Positions 52,117 to 60,982 are shown, counted from the first letter of the stretch. The stretch is DNA of 64,000 nucleotides from JANMDU01 sp031418715 (GCA_031418715.1 JANOJL010000051.1:1-64000); one strand, 5' to 3'. Program-made: numbers and translations. Notes: generated by a model not told the origin, from the sequence alone.

Positions 52117-53376
52117 TTAAGGCCGCTGCTTTGAAGCAATATCGGCAGCCACCGCGATGATCAGACCGATCAGTTGGCAATCTTGCTCGGTGAGAGACAA
52201 GGGCGTGCGCAGATCAAAAAGTTGAGAAAGAACTTTATCGGATTGTGGCAAGGGCGCATCTTGCTGCGGCAAATATTGCCAGTGAGCGTAATTGCTGGTG
52301 AATGCAACCGGCGTCGATTTTCCAAACCATTTGATATAGAGGCCGCGAAGATCGCATTCGGCTAGAAAACGATCTATTTGCGCTGCGCTGAGATCCAAGC
52401 TAAATTGGATGGAGCTGGCAACGAATGCTTCTTTGGGATGGCGCTCGGGCACGCTCAGATTCTTCGCTTTGCCCATCGCCCGCTCGAGCATTCGGTAGAT
52501 GGCATTCCAACGCCTGCCACGCTCAGGCATTAAGGCAATCTGTGGTCGAAGCAAGGCGGCAGCCAAATTCGACATGCGCATACTGAAATTGGGCGTGACG
52601 TATTTCCAGCGCTCAAACACCTCGGGAGCTGGCTTCAAGATATGCTGGTTGTACATCATGTAGCAGCCCGACATCAAAATGGCTTGGGCAGCAACATCAT
52701 CATCATCGGTGACCAGCAATCCGCCTTCGCCTGAGTTGATGTGTTTGTAAGTCTGGGTGCTGTAGCAGCCGATATGCCCCCACGTGCCGGTGGGTTTGCC
52801 ATTCCAGCTGGCGCCCATCGTGTGAGCACAATCTTCTATGATGCGCACACCATGTGCATCGCACAAGCTGCGCACCGCTTGCATATCGGTGATGTGGCCG
52901 CGCATATGCGATATCAGCAAAACTTTGGCTTGGCTGCTTTTGATTTTGCTTTCCAGATCTGCCAGGTCAGTGGTGTAGTCAGAAGCCGTTTCTACCAAAA
53001 CTGCCCTCGCACCCGCATGCGCGATAGCGCCTGGCACGGGTGCGAGCGTGAAGGTACTTGTGAGGATGGGATCGTTGGGTTTGACACCGAGAGCTTTGAG
53101 CGCGATAAACATCGCTGCACCGCAAGAGCTGAGTGCAACGCAATACTTGCTGCCCACATAGGCAGCGTATTCCTGTTCGAGCAGAGAAGGCTCGGGGTAG
53201 CCTGAGCCTTGCTCGCCGTAGCGATGCAGCCGCCCAGTGCGAAGCAATTCAACCGCACGCTCAATGGCAGTATCAGGAATAGGCTCAGGCGAACTCAGGT
53301 CTTTACCAAACCACAAACCATCACTGCTGCGCGAGCTTGTCTCAGCCGTATGAGGCACGAACGTTGAAATACTCAT
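52117..53376 (-). CDS. DegT/DnrJ/EryC1/StrS family aminotransferase
   Basis: 419 residues, PLP-dependent fold type I. Motifs: T-S-T-F-T-L-A-P-V-P near 106-115, E-D-C-A-H-T-M-G near 186 (PLP aspartate region), and the Schiff-base lysine in T-Q-T-Y-K-H-I-N-S-G-E-G-G near 212. The family usually aminates keto-sugars with glutamate; here it sits between a dehydrogenase and an aminoacylase, so it may act in the reverse or on a small keto compound. It follows the HpsN-like gene by 7 bp. Confidence 0.9.
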   Translation of the reverse strand: MSISTFVPHTAETSSRSSDGLWFGKDLSSPEPIPDTAIERAVELLRTGRLHRYGEQGSGYPEPSLLEQEYAAYVGSKYCVALSSCGAAMFIALKALGVKPNDPILTSTFTLAPVPGAIAHAGARAVLVETASDYTTDLADLESKIKSSQAKVLLISHMRGHITDMQAVRSLCDAHGVRIIEDCAHTMGASWNGKPTGTWGHIGCYSTQTYKHINSGEGGLLVTDDDDVAAQAILMSGCYMMYNQHILKPAPEVFERWKYVTPNFSMRMSNLAAALLRPQIALMPERGRRWNAIYRMLERAMGKAKNLSVPERHPKEAFVASSIQFSLDLSAAQIDRFLAECDLRGLYIKWFGKSTPVAFTSNYAHWQYLPQQDAPLPQSDKVLSQLFDLRTPLSLTEQDCQLIGLIIAVAADIASKQRP

Positions 53377-53383
53377 GCGACGC

Positions 53384-54700
53384 TCAATGCTGATGACCGC
53401 CCAGCGTGCCGAGCTCGAATTTTTCCTCTGGATAGTATTTTTTCAGGCGAATATCGCCAGTGCGAGCATGGCCTTCCATGCCCTCTAGTCGCGAAATACG
53501 CGCCGCAACTTGGCCGACTTCTCGGCTGGCCGCGCGCGTCAAACGCTGATAGGTGACGGTTTTGATGAACTTGCCCACATACAGACCCCCCGTGTATCTT
53601 GCCGCGCCTTTGGTAGGCAAGATATGGTTAGGGCCTGAGCATTTGTCGCCATAAGCCACCGTGGTTTCTTCACCCAAAAACAGCGAACCATAGTTGGACA
53701 AGCGGGCAAGCCACCAATCTAAATCGGCAGCTAACACCTGCAAATGCTCGGGGGCATACTCATCGCTGATTTGGCAAATTTCTTCGCGGCTGTCGCAATA
53801 GATCACTTCGCCATAGTCGCGCCAAGCTGCTGTGGCGGCATCGCGCGCCAGTTGTGGCAATGCAGCGATGACAGCGGGAATCAGCTCGATAACTTTTTCG
53901 CCCAATGCTTTTGAGGTGGTGAATAGCCAGACGGGAGAATCTGGGCCGTGCTCAGCTTGTCCAATCAAATCAGCGGCCACGATATGCGGATCTGCGTCTT
54001 GATCCGCAATGATGGCTGATTCGGTGGGGCCTGCCACCACATCAATGCCCACGCGGCCAAATAAAGTCCGCTTGGCTTCAGCCACAAAGCGATTGCCTGG
54101 GCCAACGATGATGTCTGCAGGCTTGGCATACAAGCCATAAGCCATCGCAGCCACGGCTTGCACGCCACCCAAAGCCAACACCGTGGTCGCGCCACAAAGC
54201 TGCATGGCATACAAAATGGCAGGGTTGACACCGGATTCTTTGTGCGCAGGCGAAGTCGCCACGATATTTTTCACGCCCGCCACTTGTGCTGTGCATACAC
54301 TCATGATGGCGGATGCCGCATGCGCGTAGCGTCCCCCAGGCACATAACAGCCAGCGGTGTTCACGGGAATCAGCTTTTGACCTGCTGTTAAACCGGGTAT
54401 TAACTCTACTTCAAACTCATGCAAGGAATCACGCTGGCGCTTGGCGAAATCGCTTACTCGCTTATGGGCGAATGCAATATCGTCGAGCACAGTGCCAGGC
54501 AAAGATTTGCAGGTTGCTGCGATTTCATCTTCGCTCAATACGATGCTGCCTTTATACCCATCAAAATCCCGCGCATAGCGCTCCACTGCCTCTTTGCCGC
54601 CTAGCTTGATCTCGGCCAGCATGCGTTGCACAGTTTCACCGGTGTCGGTGTCGATCATTTCAGTGTTGGGGATAGCTTTTTTGAGATAGGCAATAGTCAT
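53384..54700 (-). CDS. HpsN-type dehydrogenase (histidinol dehydrogenase family)
   Basis: 438 residues. Zn/catalytic residues of the HisD fold are present: G-Q-A-E-H-G-P-D-S-P near 255, Y-A-P-E-H-L-Q near 325, Y-G-D-K-C-S-G-P-N-H near 360, and E-G-H-A-R near 419. The N-terminus (T-D-T-G-E-T-V-Q-R-M-L) and G-C-Y-V-P-G-G-R-Y-A-H-A-A-S-A look like the HpsN group, which oxidises 2,3-dihydroxypropane-1-sulfonate twice to sulfolactate. It is not next to other his genes. An HpsN role is likely but the true substrate is not proven. Confidence 0.82.
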   Translation of the reverse strand: MTIAYLKKAIPNTEMIDTDTGETVQRMLAEIKLGGKEAVERYARDFDGYKGSIVLSEDEIAATCKSLPGTVLDDIAFAHKRVSDFAKRQRDSLHEFEVELIPGLTAGQKLIPVNTAGCYVPGGRYAHAASAIMSVCTAQVAGVKNIVATSPAHKESGVNPAILYAMQLCGATTVLALGGVQAVAAMAYGLYAKPADIIVGPGNRFVAEAKRTLFGRVGIDVVAGPTESAIIADQDADPHIVAADLIGQAEHGPDSPVWLFTTSKALGEKVIELIPAVIAALPQLARDAATAAWRDYGEVIYCDSREEICQISDEYAPEHLQVLAADLDWWLARLSNYGSLFLGEETTVAYGDKCSGPNHILPTKGAARYTGGLYVGKFIKTVTYQRLTRAASREVGQVAARISRLEGMEGHARTGDIRLKKYYPEEKFELGTLGGHQH

Positions 54701-54768
54701 AAGACACTTTCACAGCATAGGAAGAAAAAATACTGAATGAATATTAAGCATTAGCATTTTTCAAGAAT

Positions 54769-54800
54769 AGAGCCAAAAGGACAATTATTTAGTGCCAAAA
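54769..54800. promoter_or_regulatory. direct repeat, candidate MocR regulator site
   Basis: AGAGCCAAAA at 54769-54778 and AGTGCCAAAA at 54791-54800, 22 bp apart start to start (two helical turns), in the divergent promoter region. MocR/GabR/TauR regulators are known to bind direct repeats. Assignment to the adjacent regulator is inference. Confidence 0.5.
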
Positions 54801-54867
54801 TAGCTTCTAAGCCTCTTTCGAAAGCTGATGTGGCTCATCATCAGACTCGTCGCTTAGAAGCTATTTT
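54797..54867. repeat. 16-bp perfect inverted repeat around the MocR gene start
   Basis: AAAATAGCTTCTAAGC (54797-54812) and its exact reverse complement GCTTAGAAGCTATTTT (54852-54867), 39 bp apart. It lies in the leader if translation starts at ATG 54881, or spans the GTG start at 54830. It could be an operator pair or an RNA hairpin that hides the start. Confidence 0.65.
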
Positions 54868-56374
54868 CTCCTCACTCACTATGCGCAGCAAACAAGAAAT
54901 CACCGGTATCTGGGTCAAGCTTTTCCCCCGCTTTGCTGGCAGCAGTGCCTCTTTGCAGGGGCGGGTGAAAGAGATGATGGTTCACAGCATCTTGATGGGT
55001 TTGATCCCAGCCGATGCCAAAATTCCGCCGAGCCGAACTCTGGCTAAGGCTTTGGGCGTGTCGCGCAACACGGTGTCGCTGGCGCTTCAAGTATTGGTGG
55101 ACAAGGGTTTTTTGCGTGCAGCAGAGCGAAGTGGGCTGTTCGTGAACCGAGATATCTTGCTTGGGCAAGCAGCCAAATCGTCAGAGCCCGCTTTGCAAGA
55201 TGAAACCCTCAATTGGTCTGATCGCCTGAAGACTCAGCTCCACAAGCAGCGCAACATCATCAAGCCCGCCAATTGGCAAGATCTTCGCTATCCTTTCGTT
55301 TACGGGCAGTTTGATGCCAGCTTGATGCCGCTCAAAGATTGGCGTGAGTGTGCGCATCAATCTTTGTTTGTACCTGCTGTGAAACGATGGTCGCAAGACC
55401 ACATGGATCGTGATTACAGCCTCTTGATTGACCAAATCCAGCATCGCTTGCTGCCTGCACGCGGCATCATCGCGCGGCACGATGAAATTTTGGTCACAGC
55501 TGGCGCGCAGATGGCCTGCTACCTACTCGCGCATACCTTAGTGGATCGCAACACGGCAATCGGCATAGAAGAGCCGGGATACCCAGATGCGCGCAACAAC
55601 TTCAAACTGCGCAGCGAAAAGATCGTGGCGCTTCCGATTGATCAAGAAGGTTTGACTGCTTCGCGCCAATTCGCGCAGTGTGATTATGTTTATGCCACAC
55701 CGAGTCACCAATGCCCCACCACGGTGACGATGTCGATGCAGCGTAGGCAAGAAATTCTTGATCTGGCATATCAAAAGAATGTGGTGTTGATTGAAGACGA
55801 TCATGAGAGCGAGCTGAATTTCTCGAGCCAGCCGCTGCCTGCGCTCAAAAGTTTGGATACGCATGGACGCGTGATTTACATGGGAAGTTTGTCTAAGACT
55901 CTGGCACATGGGCTGCGTATTGGGTATATCGTGGCGCCCGCTGAATTGATTCGAGAGCTGCGTGCGCTACGCAGGCTGATCATGCGCCATCCGGCTTCTA
56001 ACAATGCGCATATCGCCAGCCTTTTCATCGCGCAAGGCCACCATGACGCATTCATTCGCAAGCTGAATGTGGCCTACAGCGAGAGACGGCAAGAGTTGGT
56101 GCAAGCCTTTGCGCGTCATTTGCCGGCTTGCAAGATCACGGCCGCGCAGGGCGGCTCGGGGGCTTGGATTCAAGGCCCGTCTGGCTTGGACAGCAAAACG
56201 CTCGCAGCGCATTGTTTGGAGCGCAGTATCTTGATCGAACCGGGCGAAGTGTTTTTTGAGCGACCGAATCCGTTGGCTAAAAACTATTTTCGGTTGGGAT
56301 ATTCAGCTATTGCCACGCCTTTGATTGCTGGTGGCGTTCGTGAGCTGTCTTATGTGATGGAGACGTTGGTCTGA
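54830..56374 (+). CDS. MocR-type (GntR-like HTH plus aminotransferase fold) regulator
   Basis: 514 residues from GTG 54830; ATG 54881 gives 497 residues and is also plausible. The N-terminal winged helix has P-P-S-R-T-L-A-K-A-L-G-V-S-R-N-T-V near 64-80. The C-terminal class-I aminotransferase-like domain has Y-A-T-P-S-H-Q-C-P-T near 285 and the PLP lysine in G-S-L-S-K-T-L near 351. MocR proteins sense PLP-linked amino compounds such as GABA or taurine. Divergent from the HpsN-like operon, it is the probable regulator of the cluster. Confidence 0.9.
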   Translation: MAHHQTRRLEAIFSSLTMRSKQEITGIWVKLFPRFAGSSASLQGRVKEMMVHSILMGLIPADAKIPPSRTLAKALGVSRNTVSLALQVLVDKGFLRAAERSGLFVNRDILLGQAAKSSEPALQDETLNWSDRLKTQLHKQRNIIKPANWQDLRYPFVYGQFDASLMPLKDWRECAHQSLFVPAVKRWSQDHMDRDYSLLIDQIQHRLLPARGIIARHDEILVTAGAQMACYLLAHTLVDRNTAIGIEEPGYPDARNNFKLRSEKIVALPIDQEGLTASRQFAQCDYVYATPSHQCPTTVTMSMQRRQEILDLAYQKNVVLIEDDHESELNFSSQPLPALKSLDTHGRVIYMGSLSKTLAHGLRIGYIVAPAELIRELRALRRLIMRHPASNNAHIASLFIAQGHHDAFIRKLNVAYSERRQELVQAFARHLPACKITAAQGGSGAWIQGPSGLDSKTLAAHCLERSILIEPGEVFFERPNPLAKNYFRLGYSAIATPLIAGGVRELSYVMETLV

Positions 56375-56415
56375 AAAGCGTATCCCAGGATGGATGGCGG
56401 TAATTCGCCTCTGGC

Positions 56416-56465
56416 TTGACAAGTAAATGAGCTTGCGGTAAATTACTAACCAGTCAGTCATTAGT
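56416..56465 (+). promoter_or_regulatory. promoter and TetR-like operator of the RND efflux operon
   Basis: TTGACA (56416-56421), 17-nt spacer, TAAATT (56439-56444). Overlapping the expected start point is ACTAACCAGTCAGTCATTAGT (56445-56465) with ACTAA/TTAGT ends and tandem CAGTCAGTCA, in the style of TetR-family operators before efflux genes. No TetR gene is nearby. Confidence 0.6.
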
Positions 56466-56525
56466 CATTTTTGGGCTTCATCAAGTCGCCTTACGAAGGC
56501 TGCGACACATACTTTTCATTGAGAT

Positions 56526-56589
56526 ATTTTATGCAAAACATGCCGTCCCCTGTTATAAAACGTGCGCAGAGTGCTCATCAATTGATAGC
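56526..56589 (-). repeat. dispersed repeat at the 5' end of the efflux adaptor gene (antisense)
   Basis: Minus strand: GCTATCAATTGATGAGCACT, CTGCGCACG, TTTTATAACAGG, ending GCATAAAAT. The ATG of the adaptor gene (56531) lies inside it, so the first 20 codons come from the repeat (P-V-I-K-R-A-Q-S-A-H-Q-L-I-A). Confidence 0.78.
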
Positions 56590-57739
56590 AAAATGGGTTC
56601 TCATCAGCAGCGTGACCTTGCTCGCCGCTTGCTCCAAACCCGTCCCTGCGCCCGAGCCCGTACGAGCCGTGAAGGTGATCACGGTGGGGGAGAGTGGTTT
56701 GCAGGCGGGGTATGAATATGCGGGTGAGGTGCGCTCAAAAGTGGAATCGCGTTTGGGCTTTCGGGTGGGCGGCAAGATCGTCAAGCGCCAAGCAGAGGTG
56801 GGCCAGCGGGTGAAGGCTGGGCAGGTGTTGGCTCAGTTGGATCCGCAAGATTTTCAATTGGCGACCGATGCCTCGAGCGCTGGATTGGCTGCGGCCACGA
56901 CGAATCGGGATCTGGCAGCGGCGGATTTCAAGCGCTTTCAAAGCTTGAAAGAACAAAATTTCATCAGCGGCGCGGAGCTGGAACGGCGCGAATCTGTCTT
57001 CAAGTCTGCGCAGGCGCAGCTGGATCAGGCGAAAGCGCAATGGGCCAATACGGGTAACCAAGTTGGCTACGCGAATTTGGTGGCCAATGTGTCGGGCATT
57101 GTGACGGCAGTGGATGCGGAAGTGGGGCAGGTGGTCTCTGCGGGCGCACCAGTCGTACGGATTGCGCAAGATGGGCCACGCGATGTGGTGTTTAGCGTGC
57201 CGGAAGATCGGCTGACTTTGGTGGCTGTAGGCTCGGCGGCAAAGGCCAAGCGCTGGTCTGCGGATGGCACCGCTGGGAATGAGCTGAACGGAAAAATTCG
57301 CGAGCTCGCAGCCAGCGCTGATCCGCTCACGCGCACCTATCAGGCGAAACTCTCGCTAGATGCTGGCGTGAATTTGCCATTGGGCTCGACGGTGTATGTC
57401 TTCCCAAACAATCAGTTGGCTGGTGTGCAAGCGATCAAGCTGCCCACGAGTGCGTTGATGCAAAGTGCGCAAGGTACGTCGCAAGTGTGGCTGCTCGATA
57501 TTGCCACCATGACGGTGAAAGCAACCAATGTACAAGTGGCCACGGCGGATGGCAATGAAGCGGTGATTGCTTCGGGCTTGAAGGCGGGCGATGTGGTGGT
57601 GAGCGCGGGGGTGCATGTGTTGTCACCCAATCTGAAGGTGAGTATTTATCAAGAAAAAGGCTCAGTAGCCGTTATATCTCCTGCGCAGAGTGCTACTAAA
57701 TCAGTAGCGACATCTGCCACTGAAACAGCCAAGAAGTGA
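56531..57739 (+). CDS. RND efflux periplasmic adaptor (membrane fusion) lipoprotein
   Basis: 402 residues from ATG 56531. A lipobox L-L-A-A-C is near 33-37. Then barrel-sandwich and coiled-coil segments: V-E-S-R-L-G-F-R-V-G-G-K-I-V near 70, Q-R-V-K-A-G-Q-V-L-A-Q-L-D-P near 90, and a heptad-rich hairpin around 110-170. S-G-I-V-T-A-V-D-A-E-V-G-Q-V-V near 188 closes the sandwich. It joins the inner-membrane pump to an outer-membrane channel not encoded here. Two repeat copies lie at its ends (residues 1-20 and about 371-392), both outside the folded core. The RND pump starts 7 bp later. Confidence 0.92.
   Translation: MQNMPSPVIKRAQSAHQLIAKWVLISSVTLLAACSKPVPAPEPVRAVKVITVGESGLQAGYEYAGEVRSKVESRLGFRVGGKIVKRQAEVGQRVKAGQVLAQLDPQDFQLATDASSAGLAAATTNRDLAAADFKRFQSLKEQNFISGAELERRESVFKSAQAQLDQAKAQWANTGNQVGYANLVANVSGIVTAVDAEVGQVVSAGAPVVRIAQDGPRDVVFSVPEDRLTLVAVGSAAKAKRWSADGTAGNELNGKIRELAASADPLTRTYQAKLSLDAGVNLPLGSTVYVFPNNQLAGVQAIKLPTSALMQSAQGTSQVWLLDIATMTVKATNVQVATADGNEAVIASGLKAGDVVVSAGVHVLSPNLKVSIYQEKGSVAVISPAQSATKSVATSATETAKK
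57644..57708 (-). repeat. dispersed repeat at the 3' end of the efflux adaptor gene (antisense)
   Basis: Minus strand: GCTACTGATTTAGTAGCACT, CTGCGCAGG, ATATAACGG, then CTTGATAAAT. Gene-strand peptide A-V-I-S-P-A-Q-S-A-T-K-S-V-A, in the same frame as the 5' copy. Confidence 0.82.
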
Positions 57740-57746
57740 GCTGCAC

Positions 57747-60700
57747 ATGACGCAAGCGACTTCCCCCAATCTACCCAATTCACGTTTCAATCTCTCCAAA
57801 TGGGCGATTGAGCATCCGGCCTTGACCCGCTATTTGATGGTGGTGCTGATGTTGCTGGGCTTTGCCGCCTACTTCCAGCTCGGCCAAGATGAAGATCCAC
57901 CGTTCACTTTTCGGATCATGGCGGTACGGATGTTTTACCCAGGCGCCACCGCGCAGCAGGTGAGCGAGCAACTGCTGGACAAGGTCGAGAAGACGCTGCA
58001 AGAAGTGCCGATGGCAGACAAAATTCGCTCTTATGCGAAGCCAGGTGAAGCGCTGATTATTTTCCAAATCAAAGACACCGGACCTGGAAAAGACGTGCAG
58101 CAAATTTGGTACACGGTGCGCAAAAAAGTGGGCGATATTCGCGGCACCTTGCCAGCGGGCGTGATCGGGCCGTTTTTCAACGATGAGTTTGGCGATGTGT
58201 TTGGTGTGATGTACGCGCTCAAGACCGATGGCTTCAGCTATGCGGAGAGCAAAGCGTTTGCAGATAACGTGCGCCAGCAACTTTTGCGAGTGAAAGACGT
58301 TTCTAAAGTAGAGCTGTTTGGTCAGCAAGATGAAAAGCTGTATGTGGAGATTTCGCAAAAGCGGCTCTCTCAGCTAGGGCTAGATTTGAGTCATGTGATC
58401 TCGCAGCTCAATGCGCAAAATGCCGTCGAGCCAGCGGGCGTGATTACTACGCCGCAAGATGTGTTGCAGGTACGCGTGGGCGGGCAGTTTAACGATATTG
58501 AGCAGCTCAAAGCCATGCCTATTCGCGGTGGCGCTGCGGGTAATTTAGCCAGCGGCGCAGGTGCAGCGCAAATTCGGCTTGGCGATATTGCGGATATTCG
58601 GCGCGGCTACATCGATCCTGCGCAAGTGAAGGTGCGCAGCACTTCGTTTGATACGAAGGGGCAAGTCAAAAGCCAAGAGGTGATCGTGCTCGGCGTGTCG
58701 ATGGCCAAGGGCGGCGACATCATTGCTCTGGGCAAAGCGCTTACTGTAGCTACTGACAAAATTGAAAAGACCTTGCCGCTGGGCGCAGCGTTAGATCAAA
58801 TCCAAGATCAGCCACGCGCGGTGAGCAAATCGGTGAACGAGTTTGTCGCTGTGTTGATTGAAGCCGTGGTGATCGTGCTCGCAGTGAGCTTTTTGGCGCT
58901 GGGTTTGCACAGCCGTGGCAAGCAAACGCCACTTTGGAAACGCTATTACGTGGACATGCGTCCGGGCCTCGTGGTGGGTATCACGATTCCGCTGGTGCTG
59001 GCGGTGACGTTTTTAGCTATGTGGTATTTCGGCTTGGGGCTACACAAAATCTCCCTAGGCTCACTGATCATCGCGCTTGGCCTCTTGGTGGATGATGCGA
59101 TCATCGCGGTGGAGATGATGGTACGCAAGATGGAAGAGGGCTATGACAAAGTGCGTGCGGCGACCTTTGCTTATGAGCTGACCGCGATGCCGATGCTCAC
59201 GGGCACGCTGATCACGGCCGTGGGCTTTTTGCCGATTGGTATTGCGAAATCGGTCACGGGCGAATACACGTTTGCGATTTTCGCGGTGACGGTGATTGCG
59301 TTGTTGATCAGCTGGGTTGTGTCGGTTTATTTTGTGCCTTATCTCGGTGTGTTGATTTTGAAACACAAACAAGGCCAAGCTTTGCGCAATGCCGATGGGC
59401 AACACGCGGCGGGCGGCGCAGATCATGCGGAGCATTTTGATACGCCGTTTTATGTGATCTTCCGCAAAATGGTGAATGGGGCGGTCAAGCACCGTTGGCT
59501 CACGATTGGTGCAACAGTGTTGATCTTCGCTCTAGGTATTGTGGGCATGGGTAGAGTGCAGCAGCAATTCTTCCCAGATTCTTCGCGGCCTGAAATTTTG
59601 CTGGATGTGTGGTTTACCGAAGGCACATCGCTGGCGGCGAATGAGGCGGTGGTCAAGCGCATGGAAGCGCGGCTGATGCAAGAGCCGGGCATGGTGAGCG
59701 TGAATACTTGGGTGGGCTCAGGTGTACCGCGTTTTTATCTGCCGATGGATCAATTTTTCCCACAGACCAATGTGAGCCAGATGATTGTTTTGCCGCAAAA
59801 TCTGAAGGCACGCGAAGCACTGCGCTTGAAGCTTCCCGTCATGTTGGCCACAGAGTTTCCTGAAATCCGAGGCCGCGCCAAGCTGCTGCCCAACGGCCCG
59901 CCGGTGCAATATCCGGTGCAATTTCGCGTGGTGGGTGCTGATCCTGCAGTGCTGCGTGGCTTGGCCGATACGGTGAAAGCAGAAATGCGCAAATCGCCCA
60001 ACACGCGCGGCGTGAATGACAACTGGAATGAATCCGTGAAAGCGATTCGCTTAGAAGTGGATCAAGCCAAGGCGCGCGCGCTCGGCGTGACGAGCCAGAG
60101 CATCGCGCAAGCCTCACGCGCGATTGTGAGTGGGAGCACGATTGGTACGTTTAGGGATGGCGATAAGTTGATTGATATCGTCTTGCGCCAACCGCTTTCT
60201 GAGCGCGATGTGATCACCGATATTGGCAACGCTTACCTGCCTACAGCATCAGGCCGCTCGATCCCGCTCGCGCAAATCGCCAAGCCCATCTTCGTCTGGG
60301 AGCCCGGCATCATGTGGCGCGAAAACCGCGATTACGCGATCACGGTGAACGCAGACATCATCGAAGGCCTGCAAGGCGCCACGGTGACAAATGAATTGCT
60401 CCCCGCCCTCAAAGCGCTCGAAGCTACTTGGCCGCCAGGATACACCGTGCTGGTGGCGGGCGCCGTAGAAGAAAGCTCCAAAGGCTCGGCTTCGATTGCT
60501 GCGGGCATGCCGATCATGCTCTTCATCACTTTCACCTTGCTGATGCTGCAATTGCAAAGCTTCTCGCGCGCGATGCTGGTCTTCCTCACCGGGCCGCTGG
60601 GCATTGCTGGCGTGGCGGGTGCTTTACTCTTGCTTGGCAGGCCGTTTGGCTTCGTAGCGTTGCTTGGTGTGATCGCGCTCATGGGCATGATCATGCGAAA

Positions 60701-60965
60701 TTCGGTGATCTTGATTGATCAAATCGAGCAAGACATTCGAGCAGGCATCCCAAAATGGGATGCCATCGTCGAATCCGCCGTCCGCCGCCTGCGCCCGATT
60801 GTGCTCACTGCAGCAGCCGCCGTGCTAGCCATGATTCCGCTCACGCGCAGCGTGTTCTGGGGGCCGATGGCTGTAGCGATCATGGGTGGGCTGATTGTGG
60901 CCACCGTGCTCACGCTGCTCGCGTTGCCGGCGATGTATGCGGCTTGGTTTCGGGTGAAACGATAG
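57747..60965 (+). CDS. RND family efflux transporter permease (AcrB/HAE type)
   Basis: 1072 residues, full length, with the pseudo-duplicated 12-span RND layout. N-terminal span near 24-42 then Q-D-E-D-P-P-F-T-F. The central membrane block (about 365-545) carries the proton-relay type aspartates in G-L-L-V-D-D-A-I-I near 446. A second block is at about 905-1065 with R-N-S-V-I-L-I-D-Q-I-E. It exports small hydrophobic compounds with proton drive; the substrate is unknown. The operon has no outer-membrane TolC-like gene. Confidence 0.94.
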   Translation: MTQATSPNLPNSRFNLSKWAIEHPALTRYLMVVLMLLGFAAYFQLGQDEDPPFTFRIMAVRMFYPGATAQQVSEQLLDKVEKTLQEVPMADKIRSYAKPGEALIIFQIKDTGPGKDVQQIWYTVRKKVGDIRGTLPAGVIGPFFNDEFGDVFGVMYALKTDGFSYAESKAFADNVRQQLLRVKDVSKVELFGQQDEKLYVEISQKRLSQLGLDLSHVISQLNAQNAVEPAGVITTPQDVLQVRVGGQFNDIEQLKAMPIRGGAAGNLASGAGAAQIRLGDIADIRRGYIDPAQVKVRSTSFDTKGQVKSQEVIVLGVSMAKGGDIIALGKALTVATDKIEKTLPLGAALDQIQDQPRAVSKSVNEFVAVLIEAVVIVLAVSFLALGLHSRGKQTPLWKRYYVDMRPGLVVGITIPLVLAVTFLAMWYFGLGLHKISLGSLIIALGLLVDDAIIAVEMMVRKMEEGYDKVRAATFAYELTAMPMLTGTLITAVGFLPIGIAKSVTGEYTFAIFAVTVIALLISWVVSVYFVPYLGVLILKHKQGQALRNADGQHAAGGADHAEHFDTPFYVIFRKMVNGAVKHRWLTIGATVLIFALGIVGMGRVQQQFFPDSSRPEILLDVWFTEGTSLAANEAVVKRMEARLMQEPGMVSVNTWVGSGVPRFYLPMDQFFPQTNVSQMIVLPQNLKAREALRLKLPVMLATEFPEIRGRAKLLPNGPPVQYPVQFRVVGADPAVLRGLADTVKAEMRKSPNTRGVNDNWNESVKAIRLEVDQAKARALGVTSQSIAQASRAIVSGSTIGTFRDGDKLIDIVLRQPLSERDVITDIGNAYLPTASGRSIPLAQIAKPIFVWEPGIMWRENRDYAITVNADIIEGLQGATVTNELLPALKALEATWPPGYTVLVAGAVEESSKGSASIAAGMPIMLFITFTLLMLQLQSFSRAMLVFLTGPLGIAGVAGALLLLGRPFGFVALLGVIALMGMIMRNSVILIDQIEQDIRAGIPKWDAIVESAVRRLRPIVLTAAAAVLAMIPLTRSVFWGPMAVAIMGGLIVATVLTLLALPAMYAAWFRVKR

Positions 60966-60982
60966 GGGCTTTCCTCACGGCT

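Noticed and set aside
53384..54700. Identification as the biosynthetic histidinol dehydrogenase hisD
   Set aside because: No other his genes are near; the N-terminus, partner dehydrogenases and transporter fit the HpsN group better, although the fold and catalytic residues are shared.
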